Shown piece by piece: positions 6,814 through 7,524 of a DNA stretch of 7,524 bases. Where the stretch lies: assembly GCA_038148435.1 (NCBI GenBank), contig JAYQVM010000085.1, positions 1-7,524 on the forward strand. The letters run 5' to 3'. Position 1 is the first letter of the stretch; each line of letters opens with the position of its first letter. The notes under the pieces are model-generated. The model made no database searches and was not told where the DNA came from. It saw only the letters and a program-made list of their open reading frames with translations. Source of the DNA: UBA5109 sp038148435 (GTDB taxonomy: Bacteria > Pseudomonadota > Gammaproteobacteria > Pseudomonadales > Pseudohongiellaceae). A program made the position numbers and the translations under genes.

Positions 6814-6836
6814 ATTTAAGCAAAAGCGATATCATA

Positions 6837-7524
6837 ATGGCATTACTTGTACAGAAGTTTGGAGGCACCTCGGTAGGCTCGATAGAGCGTATCCAGGCGG
6901 TAGCCGAGAAGGTAGCAGCCAGTCATAAGGCCGGTCACAAGGTTGTGGTCGTTGTATCAGCTATGAGTGGTGTTACTAATAATTTGGTTGATATGGCGCA
7001 TGCCCTGCAGAAGGTGCCTGCGACCCGGGAAATGGATGTGCTGCTTGCCACCGGTGAACAGACAACCATAGCGCTTCTTAGTATGGCGCTGCTTGAATTG
7101 GGTTGCCCAGCGCGATCCTATACGGGGCCACAGGTCAGGATTTTAACCGATAGCGCCTATGGCAAGGCCCGTATTGTAGATATTGATCAAGAGAATGTTC
7201 GCCGCGATTTGGATAATGGCCAAGTGGTAGTGATAGCTGGATTTCAAGGAGTTACAGAGGATGGCGATATCACAACGCTGGGTCGCGGTGGATCGGATAC
7301 CACAGCAGTGGCTATTGCTGCTGCACTGAAGGCAGATGAGTGCCAGATTTTCACGGATGTTGACGGTGTCTACACAACAGATCCGCGAGTGGTGGCAAAT
7401 GCCCGCCGCCTGAACAGCATTACCTTCGAGGAAATGCTGGAAATGGCCAGTCTGGGAGCAAAGGTTTTGCAGATTCGATCGGTAGAATTTGCAAGTAAAT
7501 ACAATGTACCGCTGAGGGTCTTGT
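6837..7524 (+). CDS. lysC: Aspartate kinase, N-terminal part (runs off the window)
   Basis: The first 229 codons are present and the gene continues past the right edge. The enzyme phosphorylates L-aspartate, the first step toward lysine, threonine, methionine and diaminopimelate. The amino acid kinase domain shows KFGGTSVGS at 7-15, VVSAMSG at 39-45, the catalytic-site ATGEQ at 71-75, GRGGSDTTA at 149-157 and FTDVDGVYTTDPR at 172-184, then FEEMLEMASLGAKVLQ. The sequence resembles the monofunctional Pseudomonas-type lysC of roughly 410 residues, with two C-terminal ACT domains for feedback control that would lie outside the window. No homoserine dehydrogenase fusion can be judged from this part. 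ATG at 6837 gives the standard MALLVQKFGG start; no strong ribosome site precedes it. The 69-bp gap after alaS is too short for a lysine riboswitch. Confidence 0.97.
   Translation, partial: MALLVQKFGGTSVGSIERIQAVAEKVAASHKAGHKVVVVVSAMSGVTNNLVDMAHALQKVPATREMDVLLATGEQTTIALLSMALLELGCPARSYTGPQVRILTDSAYGKARIVDIDQENVRRDLDNGQVVVIAGFQGVTEDGDITTLGRGGSDTTAVAIAAALKADECQIFTDVDGVYTTDPRVVANARRLNSITFEEMLEMASLGAKVLQIRSVEFASKYNVPLRVL

Noticed and set aside
6768..6836. Lysine riboswitch upstream of lysC
   Set aside because: The gap is 69 bp, far shorter than the lysine riboswitch aptamer, and is AT-rich without the expected helices.

Overview
The window looks like ordinary chromosomal DNA of moderate GC content from a gammaproteobacterium. 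The strongest clue is the pair alaS then lysC on the same strand. The LysC N-terminus is very close to the Pseudomonas-type aspartokinase, and alaS-lysC is a familiar gammaproteobacterial order (commonly recA-recX-alaS-lysC-csrA). Here the gene before alaS is a membrane permease rather than recX. I cannot name a genus; a marine or environmental lineage is a guess.

Layout from left to right: (1) a short non-coding leader, then a small membrane-anchored monohaem cytochrome c (72-497, +) that resembles the C-terminal cytochrome domain of caa3-type oxidase subunit II. (2) A tail-to-tail gene (466-1347, -) for an AraC-type helix-turn-helix fused to an O6-methylguanine-DNA methyltransferase domain. 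It is Ada-like but lacks the N-terminal zinc/phosphotriester domain, and its 3' end overlaps the cytochrome gene by 32 nt. (3) A divergent intergenic region of about 92 bp, then a DASS/SLC13 sodium-coupled anion symporter (1440-2897, +). (4) 80 bp further on, an AI-2E/PerM-family permease (2978-4039, +) with a strong Shine-Dalgarno. (5) A promoter with a perfect TATAAT and a GC-rich discriminator, then alaS (4155-6767, +), complete and with all expected motifs. (6) A 69-bp gap, then the first 229 codons of lysC (6837 to the window edge, +).

The genes do not form one pathway. The DASS and AI-2E permeases may be co-transcribed. alaS and lysC are housekeeping genes for translation and for aspartate-family amino acid synthesis. 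The methyltransferase gene is an alkylation-repair gene on its own transcript. The cytochrome probably belongs with respiratory genes to the left of the window.

I found no mobile element, CRISPR array, tRNA, rRNA or convincing riboswitch, and no evidence of a new multi-gene system. The items worth a second look are modest: the stand-alone CoxII-like cytochrome, the convergent gene overlap, the truncated Ada architecture, a possibly leaderless DASS transcript, a tiny ORF that ends in an ATGA overlap with the AI-2E gene, and the loss of recX next to alaS.
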